Below the pieces are notes generated by a model. That model saw nothing but the letters and a program-made list of their open reading frames with translations. It ran no database searches and was not told the origin of the DNA. A stretch of 64,000 nt of DNA, taken from Pullulanibacillus sp. KACC 23026. GTDB lineage: Bacteria > Bacillota > Bacilli > Bacillales > Sporolactobacillaceae. Of this stretch, positions 8,592 to 18,332 are shown piece by piece (position 1 is the first letter of the stretch; each line of letters begins with the position of its first letter). Made by a program: the position numbers and the translations under genes. Location: positions 434,001-498,000 of the forward strand of contig NZ_CP119107.1 in the NCBI RefSeq assembly GCF_029094525.1, in the 5' to 3' direction.

Positions 8592-10098
8592 CTTTCACCT
8601 CTAGGCTAAGCTGTCCGTCTGGTGTCGTCCAAAATGGCTTAATCATATATCTTCTGTTTAGTGGCCTTTGTGTAAAGGCCTTCTCAGCAATTATTTCGAA
8701 TGGCTTCGAGCAAAGCCGGCAGCGATTTGTATAGCCGTTCAGTTTGGCTTCGACATATAAATCCCAAGAACCACTAAGAGATTCTCGTTTAAAAAGGTCA
8801 TTATAGTCGATGGTAAATTTAAAACCATTTTTGCTGATTGAAGGCATGGATGGGAATGAATAGTGTTCATTAGATCCACGGTGGATAAAGGTCAATTCAT
8901 AATCCATTTTATAACCGGACAACAAGCTTTGAAAAAACTGCCCCTCGATGGTCAAAGTTGTTTCCGTTAACTGAAATTGGTCAAGAACGAGGTTAGAGAT
9001 ATTCCAAGAGTTCACAACCAGTTCAACATCATAAGGCATGTTATTTTTTTTATTAACACCAATAAAACGGGCATAAATCTTCCCATCTTCTATCCGAGAG
9101 ACATCCTGTGGGGTCACTTGTTCCACTTTTGAATATGCTTTTTTCAAAGTAGCCAAATTATTTTCTAAAGCAAGTCCAGCGAAAACGCGGTGGTTCAAAT
9201 CAAGATGTGGCAAAACGTCTACGACATGAGTCTCAATAAATTTTTTTGCCTCGTTAAGCCACAATTTCTTTTCTGCATGGTTGAGAACCGATTTCGTTAG
9301 AAGATACTTCCTGAGCCGGCTTGCTTTAAAGAAGCGGTTTAAGTATTCGATCTTGAGTTTTCTCCTAAGAACGTCATCGGCTATGTGTTCATTCATATAT
9401 GCCATTAAATGATTGAATGAGAAAAAAAACTGTTCAGCGGGAAAATACTTAAGACTGAGATTCTCATCCCCTCTTTTAACCACATAATAGTAGTCGTAAT
9501 CGTTTAAAACGGTAATGACCTTCGATTTAATATAGCACTGCATTGTAAAAAGCTGATCTTCGCCAACCACTGCTTTTGGGTGAAAGCGAAGTCCATTGTC
9601 TCTTAACAGACCGACGCGATACATTTTATGTGGAGCTAAACTCCAAACCAATCTATCTTTTATAAGATCAGCTTTCAGCAAATTTCCCTTTTTGAACATG
9701 GACCTTGGAATTTTTCTCCCATTGACGCCCACATATCTGCCGTAAATAACGTCAGAACGATTGCGTACAGCCTGATTGTACAACCGCTCTAAAGATTCCT
9801 CTCCAAGAAAATCATCATTATCCAAAAATAGGAGGTAGTCGCCTTGCGCTGCCTCAATAGCATCATTTCTTGGAGTCATCGGTCCGCCAGAATTTTCTTT
9901 GCGATTGATTAATTTGAGGTTAGGGAGCAGAGGATAAAAGCTTTTAACAACCTCTTCGCTATGATCTGTTGAGCAATCATTGACACAAATGACTTCGAAA
10001 TCCTTATGTGGCAAAGTCTGATGGACCAAAGAATCAAGTGTGACTTTTAAATGGCGTGCCGCATTATAGATCGGTATTGCAACCGTTACTTTAACCAT
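8584..10098 (-). CDS. TarS/TarP-like family 2 glycosyltransferase, second copy
   Basis: This 504-residue protein aligns without gaps over its first 180 residues to the product of 5088-6605: NSGGPMTPRNDA, DNDD at residues 93-96, GVNGRKIPRSMFKKG and GEDQLFTMQCY with ED at 180-181. The family resemblance is to TarS/TarP wall teichoic acid glycosyltransferases. The C-terminal region (from about residue 330) has diverged much more between the copies, so the two may use different acceptors or oligomerise differently. It overlaps the downstream SH3-like gene by eight bases. The module pair looks like an old tandem duplication now separated by repeat array 1. Confidence 0.85.
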   Translation of the reverse strand: MVKVTVAIPIYNAARHLKVTLDSLVHQTLPHKDFEVICVNDCSTDHSEEVVKSFYPLLPNLKLINRKENSGGPMTPRNDAIEAAQGDYLLFLDNDDFLGEESLERLYNQAVRNRSDVIYGRYVGVNGRKIPRSMFKKGNLLKADLIKDRLVWSLAPHKMYRVGLLRDNGLRFHPKAVVGEDQLFTMQCYIKSKVITVLNDYDYYYVVKRGDENLSLKYFPAEQFFFSFNHLMAYMNEHIADDVLRRKLKIEYLNRFFKASRLRKYLLTKSVLNHAEKKLWLNEAKKFIETHVVDVLPHLDLNHRVFAGLALENNLATLKKAYSKVEQVTPQDVSRIEDGKIYARFIGVNKKNNMPYDVELVVNSWNISNLVLDQFQLTETTLTIEGQFFQSLLSGYKMDYELTFIHRGSNEHYSFPSMPSISKNGFKFTIDYNDLFKRESLSGSWDLYVEAKLNGYTNRCRLCSKPFEIIAEKAFTQRPLNRRYMIKPFWTTPDGQLSLEVKDA

Positions 10099-10471
10099 GT
10101 CATTCTACCTTCTTATTTATAAGAATTTCGAGCAGGCCCTCTTCGTCAATCAGACAGCCCTCGGAGTCGATTGGCCAGCTTATTTATGAAAAGGGTGACT
10201 TTTAAATCAGTTCATTCATATCCTCAAGATAAATGAAGAAAATGGCGAATATGTCTATATTAGTCACCAAATCTTACAAAAAAATACATATTATAGATTA
10301 GATTATATAGGACGGCTTGAGGGAATGAAAGAGAATTAACGTGACATAAAACGAGGCGATTCGACAGTTTTCGCGAATGGGAATAATAGATTAAAAAGAT
10401 GGGGACCCAAGCTAATGAGTGTGGGGTAACAGGAGAGAGGAAGTATAGAATTTAAAAAGTCTTAAGCGTAC
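10099..10471. other. Intergenic region, promoter side of the glycosyltransferase gene
   Basis: No gene seen in the roughly 430 bases between the glycosyltransferase start and the ABC transporter. It is A+T-rich around 10260-10310 and probably holds the leftward promoter of the 8584-10098 gene. The transporter terminator lies at its right end. Confidence 0.45.
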
Positions 10472-10505
10472 GAAAACCGCCTGCCCCAATTGGACGGCGG
10501 TTTCG
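10472..10505 (-). terminator. Terminator of the amino-acid ABC transporter operon
   Basis: AAACCGCC at 10474 pairs with GGCGGTTT ending at about 10504. Read leftward, the stem ends in GGTTTTCG, about 25 bases past the ATPase stop codon. The A/T tail is short, so efficiency is uncertain. Confidence 0.65.
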
Positions 10506-10527
10506 TGATGCTCACATAAGTGGATGC

Positions 10528-11250
10528 CTAGAGTACTTTGCTTAAGAAAGATATTGTCCGTTCATTTTGCGGATTAGAAAAAATCTCAGAGGGGATATTT
10601 TCTTCAACAATATAACCGCCGTCCATAAAAAGAACACGGTCGCCTACTTCACGGGCAAATCCCATTTCGTGGGTTACCACAATCATAGTCATGCCTTCTT
10701 TGGCAAGATTCTTCATAACTTCGAGAACCTCTCCGACCATTTCCGGGTCAAGAGCGGAGGTAGGTTCATCAAAAAGCATGATTTTAGGTTCCATTGCTAA
10801 GGCACGAGCGATCGCCACACGCTGCTTTTGTCCCCCAGATAATGAGGCGGGATAGACATTGGCTTTATCGGCCAATCCAACCTTTCCAAGCAATTCAAGT
10901 GCTTTTTTCTTTGCGGCATCCGGCTTGATCTTCCGGACAATTTTCGGTGACAAGGTGATATTTTCAAGCACGGTCTTATGAGGAAATAGATTAAAATGCT
11001 GAAACACCATGCCGACTTCTTCGCGAATTTTGTCGATATTAGTTTTCTTATCGGAAATATCAACATCTTCTATATAAATATGGCCATCGGTAATGGATTC
11101 TAGAAGATTAATACAACGCAAAAAGGTAGATTTTCCGGAACCGGATGGGCCGATCACGACGACGACCTCTTGCGGTTTAATCTGGACATTAATATCTTTC
11201 AAAACAACGTGGTCACCGAAGGCCTTTTTTAAGTTTTCAACACGAATCAT
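10528..11250 (-). CDS. Polar amino-acid ABC transporter, ATP-binding protein (GlnQ type)
   Basis: The 240-residue cytoplasmic ATPase energises uptake by the permease and binding protein encoded upstream. It has a Walker A motif (GPSGSGKST, about residues 34-42), a Q-loop ([12 protein letters not shown]), the ABC signature LSGGQKQR, Walker B ([13 protein letters not shown]) and the switch histidine in VTHEMGFA. The FNLFPH and [10 protein letters not shown] words are typical of the GlnQ/ArtP polar amino-acid subfamily. Its start overlaps the permease stop by four bases. The order binding protein - permease - ATPase on the minus strand is a complete importer operon. Substrate is not certain from the ATPase. 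Confidence 0.93.
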   Translation of the reverse strand: MIRVENLKKAFGDHVVLKDINVQIKPQEVVVVIGPSGSGKSTFLRCINLLESITDGHIYIEDVDISDKKTNIDKIREEVGMVFQHFNLFPHKTVLENITLSPKIVRKIKPDAAKKKALELLGKVGLADKANVYPASLSGGQKQRVAIARALAMEPKIMLFDEPTSALDPEMVGEVLEVMKNLAKEGMTMIVVTHEMGFAREVGDRVLFMDGGYIVEENIPSEIFSNPQNERTISFLSKVL

Positions 11251-11903
11251 TCGGTAGCCAACCTTCTTTCAAGATAATTTAACAGCAAGCTCATGGAATA
11301 AGTTAAGACAAGATAAATGGCAGCGGCTGTGAAGTAAGGCTCCCATACGCGGTAATATTGACCTTGCATCGCTCGTCCCCAATACATGATCTCTTGACAG
11401 GCAATGATAGCCAAGAGAGAGGAGTCTTTAATCAAAACAATAAATTCATTTCCAAGCGGCGGAATCATACGTTTAAAAGCCTGTGGCAAAATAACATGGC
11501 GCATGGCTTGAACGTGACTCATTCCGAGAGAACGCGAGGCTTCCATCTGTCCTTTGTCGATGGACTGAATGCCGGCACGAAAGATTTCTGCGGTATAAGC
11601 AGCAGAATTCAAAGAGAGAGAAAGGATACCCGCAAAAATGGAGTTGGTTTTACCAATGATGAGCGGGACAAAACCGAAATGAATGATTAAAATTTGCACA
11701 AATAAAGGCGTCCCACGAAAGATCGTAATATAAAGACTGAACGGGAAAGCAAGCCATTTATTGCGCATTATTTTTCCAAGACCAATCAGCAACCCTAAAA
11801 TAGTTCCAAAAAAGATACCAGCAAGAGAGAGACCGATCGTTAAAAGTGTTCCCTTAAGAAAAAACGGGGCATAAGCTGCGATGATGTCCCATCTAAAATT
11901 CAT
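11247..11903 (-). CDS. Polar amino-acid ABC transporter, permease
   Basis: The 218-residue inner-membrane protein has the length and hydrophobic pattern of HisM/GlnP-type permeases with about five membrane helices. [20 protein letters not shown] and the long EAA-type loop ([20 protein letters not shown]) that docks onto the ATPase are visible. [14 protein letters not shown] is the usual His/Glu/Gln family word. A single permease gene suggests a homodimeric channel. It lies 158 bases downstream of the binding-protein gene, beyond a hairpin, and overlaps the ATPase gene by four bases. Confidence 0.92.
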   Translation of the reverse strand: MNFRWDIIAAYAPFFLKGTLLTIGLSLAGIFFGTILGLLIGLGKIMRNKWLAFPFSLYITIFRGTPLFVQILIIHFGFVPLIIGKTNSIFAGILSLSLNSAAYTAEIFRAGIQSIDKGQMEASRSLGMSHVQAMRHVILPQAFKRMIPPLGNEFIVLIKDSSLLAIIACQEIMYWGRAMQGQYYRVWEPYFTAAAIYLVLTYSMSLLLNYLERRLATE

Positions 11904-12007
11904 GTTAGAACCTCCAATCTAGAAGCCCATTCAAAAAACGTAACTGTCTACAATAAATTCCCTAAAAAGGAAAAAATAAGGGGGATTTTGACGGGCTTTA
12001 AAGTTAA

Positions 12008-12043
12008 ATTGCGTAACACTTGCTCTGAACAAGGTTACGCAAT
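12008..12043 (-). promoter_or_regulatory. Intercistronic hairpin between binding protein and permease genes
   Basis: ATTGCGTAAC and GTTACGCAAT form a 10-bp stem, extended inside by CTTG/CAAG. It lies just after the binding-protein stop codon in the leftward transcript. Such hairpins usually act as partial terminators or mRNA stabilisers so that the binding protein is made in excess over the permease; that role is inferred. Confidence 0.7.
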
Positions 12044-12061
12044 CCGGTTTTACCATTTTAT

Positions 12062-12886
12062 CTATTCAGCTTTTGCTTGTTCAGCTTTGATTTGAGCCAG
12101 GTCTGGATCTTTGCCGAAATTAGCTTTATAGATCTTCGCATACGTGCCATCAGAGATGATTTTCTTAATGGCTTTATTAAATGCAGGTACAAGCTTGCTG
12201 CCTTTAGGGAACATGATACCGTAATATTCACTTGGGAAGCTTGGATCGTCTACAATTTTGAGCTTCTGATCTGGGTTATTCTTGACGTAAGCCTGGACAA
12301 CCCCGCTGTCTGCTACTACTGCATCTGCCCCATTGTTGAGCATTTCTTGAATGGCAAGCGGTGTCGTATCAAATTTCTTGATCTTAGAACTGTTTTTACC
12401 GAGGATTCCTTCAGCAATCGTTTGACCAGTTGTTGCGTTTTGGACGGCAATCGTTTTTCCTTTTAGATCCTTACCGCTGCTGATGGTGCTACCGTCTTTA
12501 ATTAAGATTTCATTTTTAGATTGGAAGTAAGGAAGTGAAAAATCATAGGTTTGTTTGCGGTCATTGTTTATAGTGATTGCCGAAATACCAGCGTCAGCGT
12601 TGTTTCCTTCAAGTGCTGCGAAGGCTGCATCCCAACCTACATTATCCATCTTAACTTTGTAACCAGCATCCTTTGCAACAGCGTTCATAATATCAACATC
12701 AAAGCCCACCATTTTACCATTATCCATATTTTCAAATGGCGCATAAGAAGCATCTGTTACAACATGCAGCGTTTTTTCTGATTTTGTGCTGGAACTCCCA
12801 TTATTACTGCTTGTCCCACAGCCAGCCAGCATGATAACTGACATGATGAGGAGAGCCATCACTAAAGAAAAGCTTTTTTTCATCAT
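12062..12886 (-). CDS. Polar amino-acid ABC transporter, substrate-binding lipoprotein
   Basis: This is the extracellular receptor of the ABC importer. From the ATG at 12886 (five bases after TAGGGGGA) the product is 274 residues; an upstream in-frame start at 12913 has no good ribosome-binding site. The signal peptide ends in a lipobox LAGC with Cys23 as the lipidation site. The periplasmic-binding type 3 fold is shown by DASYAPFENMDNGKMVGFD, DAGISAITINNDRKQTYDFS, and a second lobe with GKTIAVQNATTGQTIAEG. The DASYAPFE and GFDVDIM words are shared by glutamine, arginine and histidine receptors, so the ligand cannot be fixed; glutamine or a basic amino acid is likely. Confidence 0.92.
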   Translation of the reverse strand: MMKKSFSLVMALLIMSVIMLAGCGTSSNNGSSSTKSEKTLHVVTDASYAPFENMDNGKMVGFDVDIMNAVAKDAGYKVKMDNVGWDAAFAALEGNNADAGISAITINNDRKQTYDFSLPYFQSKNEILIKDGSTISSGKDLKGKTIAVQNATTGQTIAEGILGKNSSKIKKFDTTPLAIQEMLNNGADAVVADSGVVQAYVKNNPDQKLKIVDDPSFPSEYYGIMFPKGSKLVPAFNKAIKKIISDGTYAKIYKANFGKDPDLAQIKAEQAKAE

Positions 12887-13133
12887 TTTTCCCCCTAATA
12901 AACATTTTGTCACTCTCCGTTACATTAAATCTCTCTTTTAAATTCCCCTAGAAATAATCAAATTATTAGAGCACCTATTAAGGAAAATTAATGACGGCAG
13001 AGATTTCTATGAGTTTTACTTTAATGTATTAATGAAAAGAAGGCAACTCAAAATTTCCATATTATTTGAAGGATTTAAAGAAATTTAGACAAGGTTAGAC
13101 AAAAGTTAAGGATGAATGCGATTTCAATCAATT

Positions 13134-14915
13134 GCCGGCGCAAAATCCGAGAAGGTCCAGCGCCGCCCTTAAGTAGGTGGACGTGATCCGAGAAGGTAGA
13201 AGAAAAATCCGAGAAGGTTACTCAAAAGTCATAGAAGGCTAGCCAAAAATCCGAGAAGGTCGGCGCAAAATCCGAGAAAGTCCAGCGCCGCCCCCAAGCA
13301 AGCGTGCGTGATCCTAGAAGGTAGAAGGAAAATCTGAGAAGGTTACTCAAAAATCATAGAAGGTCGGCGCAAAATCCGAGAAGGTCCAGCGCCGCCCCCA
13401 AGCAAGCGTGCGTGATCCTAGAAGGTAGAAGGAAAATCTGAGAAGGTTACTCAAAAATCCTAGAAGGTCCAGCAAAAATCCTAGAAGGTCGGCGCAAAAT
13501 CCAAGAAAGTCCAGCGCCGCCCTTAAGTAGGTGGACGTGATCCGAGAAGGTAGAAGGAAAATCTGAGAAGGTTACTCAAAAATCCAAGAAGGTCCACCAA
13601 AAATCATAGAAGATCGGCGCAAAATCGAAGAAGTTCCAGCGCCGCCCCCAAACAAGCGTGTCCAATCCTAGAAGGTAGAAGAAAAATCCGAGAAGGTTAC
13701 TCAAAAATCTAAGAAGGTCCACCAAAAATCATAGAAGGTCGGCGCAAAATCCGAGAAGGTCCGGCTCCGCCCCCAAACAAGCGTGTCCAATCCTAGAAGG
13801 TAGAAGAAAAATCCGAGAAGGTTACTCAAAAATCTAAGAAGGTCCACCAAAAATCCTAGAAGGTCGGCGCAAAATCCGAGAAGGTCCGGCGCCGCCCCCA
13901 AGCAAGTGTGCCCAATCCGAGAAGGTAGAAGAAAAATCTGAGAAGGTTACTCAAAAATCCGAGAAGGTCCAGCAAAAATCCAAGAAGGTCGGCGCAAAAT
14001 CCGAGAAGTTCCAGCGCCGCCCCCAAGCAAGCGTGCCCAATCCGAGAAGGTAGAAGAAAAATCTGAGAAGGTTACTCAAAAATCCGAGAAGGTCCAGCAA
14101 AAATCCAAGAAGGTCGGCGCAAAATCCAAGAAAGTCCAGCGCCGCCCCCAAACAAGCGTGCGTGATCCTAGAAGGTAGAAGAAAAATCCGAGAAGGTTAC
14201 TCAAAAATCTAAGAAGGTCCACCAAAAATCCAAGAAGGTCGGCGCAAAATCCAAGAAGGTCCATCGCCGCCCCCAAGCAAGCGTGCGTGATCCGAGAAGG
14301 TAGAAGAAAAATCCGAGAAGGTTACTCAAAAATCTAAGAAGGTCCACCAAAAATCCTAGAAGGTCAGCGCAAAATCCGAGAAGTTCCAGCGCCGCCCCCA
14401 AGCAAGCGTGCCCAATCCGAGAAGGTAGAAGAAAAATCTGAGAAGGTTACTCAAAAATCCGAGAAGGTCCAGCAAAAATCCAAGAAGGTCGGCGCAAAAT
14501 CCGAGAAGTTCCATCGCCGCCCCCAAGCAAGCGTGCCCAATCCGAGAAGGTAGAAGAAAAATCTGAGAAGGTTACTCAAAAATCCGAGAAGGTCCAGCAA
14601 AAATCCAAGAAGGTCGGCGCAAAATCCAAGAAAGTCCAGCGCCGCACCCAAACAAGCGTGCCCAATCCTAGAAGGTAGAAGAAAAATCTGAGAAGGTTAC
14701 TCAAAAATCATAGAAGGTCCAGCAAAAATCCAAGAAGGTCGGCGCAAAATCCAAGAAAGTCCAGCGCCGCCCCCAAGCAAGTGTGCCCAATCCGAGAAGG
14801 TAGAAGAAAAATCCGAGAAGGTTACTCAAGAATCTAAGAAGGTCCACCAAAAATCCTAGAAGGTCAGCGCAAAATCCGAGAAGGTCCAGCGCCGCCCCCA
14901 AGCAAGTGTGCCCAA
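13134..14915 (+). repeat. Repeat array 2: nested 21-bp / 125-bp tandem array
   Basis: About fourteen super-units of 125 bp made of the same 21-bp units as array 1 (core AATCCGAGAAGGT). The array-specific 41-bp linker reads GCGCCGCCCCCAAGCAAGCG. Reading frames start at 13951, 14076, 14201 and 14451, i.e. at steps of 125 or 250 bases. The block at about 13926-14150 recurs 500 bases downstream (four super-units) with near identity. The core reads on the plus strand. The array begins about 220 bases upstream of the amino-acid binding-protein gene and ends only about 12 bases past the proA stop codon. Confidence 0.95.
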
Positions 14916-14916
14916 T

Positions 14917-14957
14917 CGGGAATGCATCAATTTCTAACTTGCCCATTCCCGTTAATC
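14917..14957 (-). terminator. Hairpin overlapping the proA stop codon
   Basis: CGGGAATG and CATTCCCG flank a 19-base loop that contains the proA stop codon. There is no T-run because array 2 begins immediately after it. It may be a weak terminator or an mRNA 3'-end stabiliser, and array 2 may have replaced the original tail. Confidence 0.4.
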
Positions 14958-16174
14958 ACGTATTTGGTAGAGGTGAGGGCAGGGAGCCCCATTGGTCCGC
15001 GAGCGTGTAATTTTTGTGTACTGATGCCGATTTCGGCTCCAAATCCAAATTCATAACCGTCAGTGAAGCGTGTGGAGGCATTGTGGTAGAGAACGGCGGC
15101 GTCTACTCTGTTAAAGAAAGCCTGTACCTCTTTTTCATCTTCAGAAATGATGGCTTCCGAATGCTTGGTCCCATAAGTTTGGATATGAGAGATGGCTTCA
15201 TCAAGATTACTTACCAGTCGAAGTGCAACGATTAAATCGAGATATTCGGTTGCCCAGTCATTCTCATTTGCTGGCATAAGGCTAGGATCAAAAACACGTG
15301 CCGCCTCATCAGCATGAATCTCCACCTGTTTATCTTTTAAAGCTTGGATTAATTTAGGAAGATGTTTGGCTGCCCATTTTTCATGGACTAAAATCGTTTC
15401 GGCTGCATTACAAACAGAGGGACGATGGGTTTTGGCATTGACAGCAATGGAAACGGCTATTTCAGGTTTGGCAGTTTCATCAATATAGATATGGCAATTG
15501 CCCACCCCGGTTTCTAGAACTGGAACGGTGGCTTGCTGCACAACGGATTGAATAAGAGACGCTCCTCCTCGTGGAATGAGTACATCTAAATAGTGATTCA
15601 GTTTGAACATCTGGGCAGCCGTGTCACGTGAAGTATCTTCTAAAAGTTGGACCGCCTCAGAGGGAAGGTCAGATTGATGAAGCGCACGATGAAGGACTGA
15701 GACAATGGCTTTATTCGAATGAATGGCTGAAGAGCTGCCTCTTAGCAGCACAGCATTTCCCGTTTTAAGACAAAGGCTTGTGGCATCAACGGTTACATTG
15801 GGCCGCGCTTCGTAAATCATGCCAATAACTCCTAATGGTACTCTGATCTTTCGAATGTGCAAACCATTAGGGCGATCCCACTCCTCGAGCGTTTCACCAA
15901 TAGGGTCAGGGAGTTCCGCTACCTGTTTTAGGCCCTCTGCCATTTCCATAAGTCTTGTTTCTGTGAGTGTAAGACGATCTATCATGTGGTCTTGAACCCC
16001 CTGACTCTTTGCCAAGGCCAAATCCTTTTGGTTTTCTTCTAGAAGATAGGGGGATTCCTTCATTAATTGATCCGCCATTTTTAACAAAGCCTCATTCTTC
16101 TCCTTGGTTGAAGCTAAAGCGAGTGTTGCGGCTGCCTGTTTAACAAGGGCTGCCTTTTCATATAAATCAGTCAT
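14927..16174 (-). CDS. proA: Gamma-glutamyl phosphate reductase
   Basis: ProA reduces gamma-glutamyl phosphate to glutamate-5-semialdehyde with NADPH, the second step of proline synthesis. The 415-residue length is normal. [29 protein letters not shown] and [12 protein letters not shown] are family signatures. [11 protein letters not shown] carries the catalytic cysteine (segment [12 protein letters not shown]), and [21 protein letters not shown] is the conserved C-terminal region. GAGGAG precedes the ATG. It is the second gene of a proB-proA operon, but a 149-base gap filled by two GGGGACGGTTCTC-type elements separates it from proB. It shares the T-box control upstream of proB. Confidence 0.97.
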   Translation of the reverse strand: MTDLYEKAALVKQAAATLALASTKEKNEALLKMADQLMKESPYLLEENQKDLALAKSQGVQDHMIDRLTLTETRLMEMAEGLKQVAELPDPIGETLEEWDRPNGLHIRKIRVPLGVIGMIYEARPNVTVDATSLCLKTGNAVLLRGSSSAIHSNKAIVSVLHRALHQSDLPSEAVQLLEDTSRDTAAQMFKLNHYLDVLIPRGGASLIQSVVQQATVPVLETGVGNCHIYIDETAKPEIAVSIAVNAKTHRPSVCNAAETILVHEKWAAKHLPKLIQALKDKQVEIHADEAARVFDPSLMPANENDWATEYLDLIVALRLVSNLDEAISHIQTYGTKHSEAIISEDEKEVQAFFNRVDAAVLYHNASTRFTDGYEFGFGAEIGISTQKLHARGPMGLPALTSTKYVINGNGQVRN

Positions 16175-16227
16175 TTGTTTAATCTCCTCTCAGTTTATAG
16201 GGTAGCTTCGCAAATGGTCTGCTCAAT

Positions 16228-16326
16228 TAGTGTAAGTGGAACGAGAGAACCGTCCCCGCGTTTCCCCGCGTTTCAAGTGGAACGAGAGAACCGTCCCCGC
16301 ATTTCCCCGCGTTTCACAGCGTTTCA
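16228..16326. repeat. Two tandem GAGAACCGTCCCC elements between proB and proA
   Basis: Two near-identical copies of GGAACGAGAGAACCGTCCCCGC, each followed by CCCCGCGTTTC, lie in the gap between proB and proA. Related elements occur at 33484, 57778, 57841 and 60076. Insertion here lengthens the intercistronic gap of an operon that is usually tight. Confidence 0.85.
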
Positions 16327-17433
16327 TTGAGTGGGTACCCAATGGTCTCTGTGGATGACTTCTGGTCGGTGGTGGGGGGAGTGGTGTTTGATTGCTTGGC
16401 TGTGTTTGCCTTTTATGCGTTTTAAGTCTTCGGCGGATAAGGTGACTTGTCCTTTGCCGATTAATTGCCCCGCGTGGGTTAGGACCTCGACGACTTGGCC
16501 TTCATGGAAGTGGCCGCGCACTTCTACAACTCCTGCAGGAAGCAAACTTTTTCCTTTGTCTAAGAGAGCGTCAGCGGCACCGTTGTCTACCACAACTTGG
16601 CCGGAAACCTCTGAGTGAAGCTGAATCCACTGCTTTTTATTTTTTAAGGGCAAGGCATGAGGAGAGGAACCAACATATGTGCCATCGCCTTTTCCCTCGA
16701 GGACTTTGAGCAGCTTCTCAGGTCCTGAGCCCGTTCCGATAAACGAAGGGACCCCAAGATGCAAGGCGGTCTTAGAGGCTTCAATCTTGGAACGCATACC
16801 GCCTGTCCCGACTTTCGAAACCGCATCACCTGCTAAGGCAAGCTCCTTTTCTGTAATTTCGGGTAAAAATGAAAGGCGCTCAGCAGCGGCTGACTTTCTT
16901 GGGTCTTTAGAATATAGGCCATTTATATCTGTGAGAATAATGAGCCAATCGGCATGAACTAGGCCGCTGACTAGAGCAGACAATCGGTCGTTATCACCAA
17001 ATGTGAGTTCCTCAATCGCGACGGAATCATTTTCATTAATAATTGGAACGACACCCCGCCTTAAAAGTTCCGATAGAGTGTTAAAGGCATTGGTGTATTG
17101 ATCTTGAATGGAAAAATCATGTCGAGTGAGTAAGAGCTGAGCGGTCAATAAACCATGGGAGCGAAACTGGTCGGAGTAGTGCTGCATCAACAAGCTTTGT
17201 CCAACTGCCGCGGCTGCTTGTTTACCAGAAATTGTGACGGGGCGAGAGGGATAACCAAGAGCCGAGAAGCCGGCTGCAACGGCACCAGATGTGATTAAGA
17301 GAAGCTCATGACCCGCTTTTCTTAATGCCGACAAGGCAGCGACGTGTTCCGTCAGTTTGCTTTCCGATAACTGTCCATGTTCATCAGTCAATGAACTACT
17401 GCCTATTTTTACGACAATTCTTTGACGTCCCAT
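16324..17433 (-). CDS. proB: Glutamate 5-kinase with PUA domain
   Basis: ProB phosphorylates glutamate with ATP to gamma-glutamyl phosphate, the first committed step of proline synthesis. The 369-residue protein has an N-terminal amino-acid kinase domain: [53 protein letters not shown] and [17 protein letters not shown]-terminal PUA domain occupies roughly residues 275-360 ([21 protein letters not shown]). The kinase domain normally carries the proline feedback site. A proline-type T-box leader precedes the gene, so expression should rise when tRNA-Pro is uncharged. proA follows after 149 bases. Confidence 0.97.
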   Translation of the reverse strand: MGRQRIVVKIGSSSLTDEHGQLSESKLTEHVAALSALRKAGHELLLITSGAVAAGFSALGYPSRPVTISGKQAAAAVGQSLLMQHYSDQFRSHGLLTAQLLLTRHDFSIQDQYTNAFNTLSELLRRGVVPIINENDSVAIEELTFGDNDRLSALVSGLVHADWLIILTDINGLYSKDPRKSAAAERLSFLPEITEKELALAGDAVSKVGTGGMRSKIEASKTALHLGVPSFIGTGSGPEKLLKVLEGKGDGTYVGSSPHALPLKNKKQWIQLHSEVSGQVVVDNGAADALLDKGKSLLPAGVVEVRGHFHEGQVVEVLTHAGQLIGKGQVTLSAEDLKRIKGKHSQAIKHHSPHHRPEVIHRDHWVPTQ

Positions 17434-17465
17434 TTTTTTTACGCCTCACTTTGTGTTTAAAGTAA

Positions 17466-17502
17466 AATAAAAACTCCTCCATCCTATAAAAGGACGGAGG
17501 AG
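17466..17502 (-). terminator. Regulatory terminator of the proBA T-box
   Basis: An 11-bp stem with a TTTTA loop followed by TTTTTA, read leftward. The T-box core overlaps its 5' flank, so it is the off state of the riboswitch. Confidence 0.9.
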
Positions 17503-17695
17503 CCGTGGTACCACCTTTTTTCAGAAATTCTTAGAACGAATGTCTGATCTTAAGCCCGTATCGTGGGAAACGGTTAGGTTTGCCTAACTGCTCATGGGCA
17601 GGTTCGATCCTCCATCAGTGGTGCACCTTTCAGCCAAGGGTGTACTCTCTAATCACCTGAAAAGACTTACTAATCCCAATCTTTGCATTGCGTAT
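17466..17695 (-). promoter_or_regulatory. T-box riboswitch leader of proBA, probable proline specifier
   Basis: Read leftward, the leader carries an AGAGAG element, a long stem I, and GAACCTGCC, in which CCT (positions 17602-17600) sits where a specifier codon is expected; CCU is a proline codon. The T-box itself is AAGGTGGTACCACGG (about 17517-17503). Its TGGT would pair with the discriminator A and CCA end of uncharged tRNA-Pro. It is followed by a competing terminator, CTCCTCCGTCC...GGATGGAGGAG plus TTTTTA (17502-17466). T-box control of proBA is known in Bacillus subtilis. Uncharged tRNA-Pro would favour antitermination and proBA expression. The stem I fold was judged by eye. Confidence 0.9.
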
Positions 17696-17699
17696 GGAA

Positions 17700-17938
17700 T
17701 TGGCGTACATAGAACTTTAATGGATTAAATTATAGGTAAATTTAGTTTGTTCGTCAAGGATTGATTTTCAAGTAAAAGGCCTATGTTTTAGTGTGGTTGA
17801 GCGGAAAAAGTCGAATAAACAGGAAACTATTCCCCAGGAAATGACAACATGCAGATAACTTCGACAGTTGAAATCAAAAAACATATATGTTCTCATGGTT
17901 GCAAAGAGTAAAATGATCGAAATTTAGGGTGGGTTAAT
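17700..17938. other. Divergent promoter region for proBA and the DUF488 gene
   Basis: This stretch must hold the leftward proBA promoter, upstream of the T-box, and the rightward promoter of the DUF488 gene. No further gene is seen. Confidence 0.4.
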
Positions 17939-18301
17939 TTGGATTTAAAAATAAAAAGAGTTTATGAAGAGGCTGAGGAGAAGGATGGTATACGCATTCT
18001 TGTTGACCGATTATGGCCAAGAGGGGTAACCAAGGAGAAAGCAAAGTGCGATGTATGGCTTAAGCAAGTCGCTCCAAGTCCAACTCTTCGTAAAACGTTT
18101 GCCCATAAGCCTGAGCGGTTTGATGCATTTCGAGAACAATATATTCAAGAGTTAAGAACCGATCCAGAAAAAGGAAAACCCTTGGCGTTTATTCGGGAAA
18201 AATTAGTTCATGAGACCGTTACACTCGTTTATGCTTCAAAGGAAACTTTCTATAACCATGCAAACGTATTAAAAGATTTTCTGGAATGTAAGAAGCACTA
18301 A
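17939..18301 (+). CDS. DUF488 (YeaO-like) family protein
   Basis: A 120-residue soluble protein of the DUF488 family, shown by IKRVYEEAEEKDGIRILVDRLWPRGV near the N terminus, the conserved WLKQVAPSPTLRKTF segment, and TLVYASKETFYNHANVLKDFL at the end. The biochemical role of the family is not established. I accept a TTG start at 17939, placed eight bases after AGGGTGGG; no ATG lies nearby in frame. The gene stands alone between the proBA leader and a leftward MFS gene and is followed by a possible weak terminator near 18306-18332. Confidence 0.85.
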   Translation: MDLKIKRVYEEAEEKDGIRILVDRLWPRGVTKEKAKCDVWLKQVAPSPTLRKTFAHKPERFDAFREQYIQELRTDPEKGKPLAFIREKLVHETVTLVYASKETFYNHANVLKDFLECKKH

Positions 18302-18305
18302 AAAA

Positions 18306-18332
18306 AGGGGTTAATCCTAATCACCCCCAATT
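18306..18332 (+). terminator. Possible terminator of the DUF488 gene
   Basis: GGGGTTA and TAATCACCCC flank a short loop and are followed by AATTTTT, five bases after the stop codon. The stem is imperfect. A second GC palindrome, GAGGGCGCCCTC, at 18412-18423 may serve the leftward MFS gene. Confidence 0.45.

Noticed and set aside
13701-14946. Set of 66-81-residue minus-strand frames in array 2 with repeated FLDFCWTF-type sequence
   Set aside because: Same reasons as in array 1; they are copies of one frame read from successive super-units.
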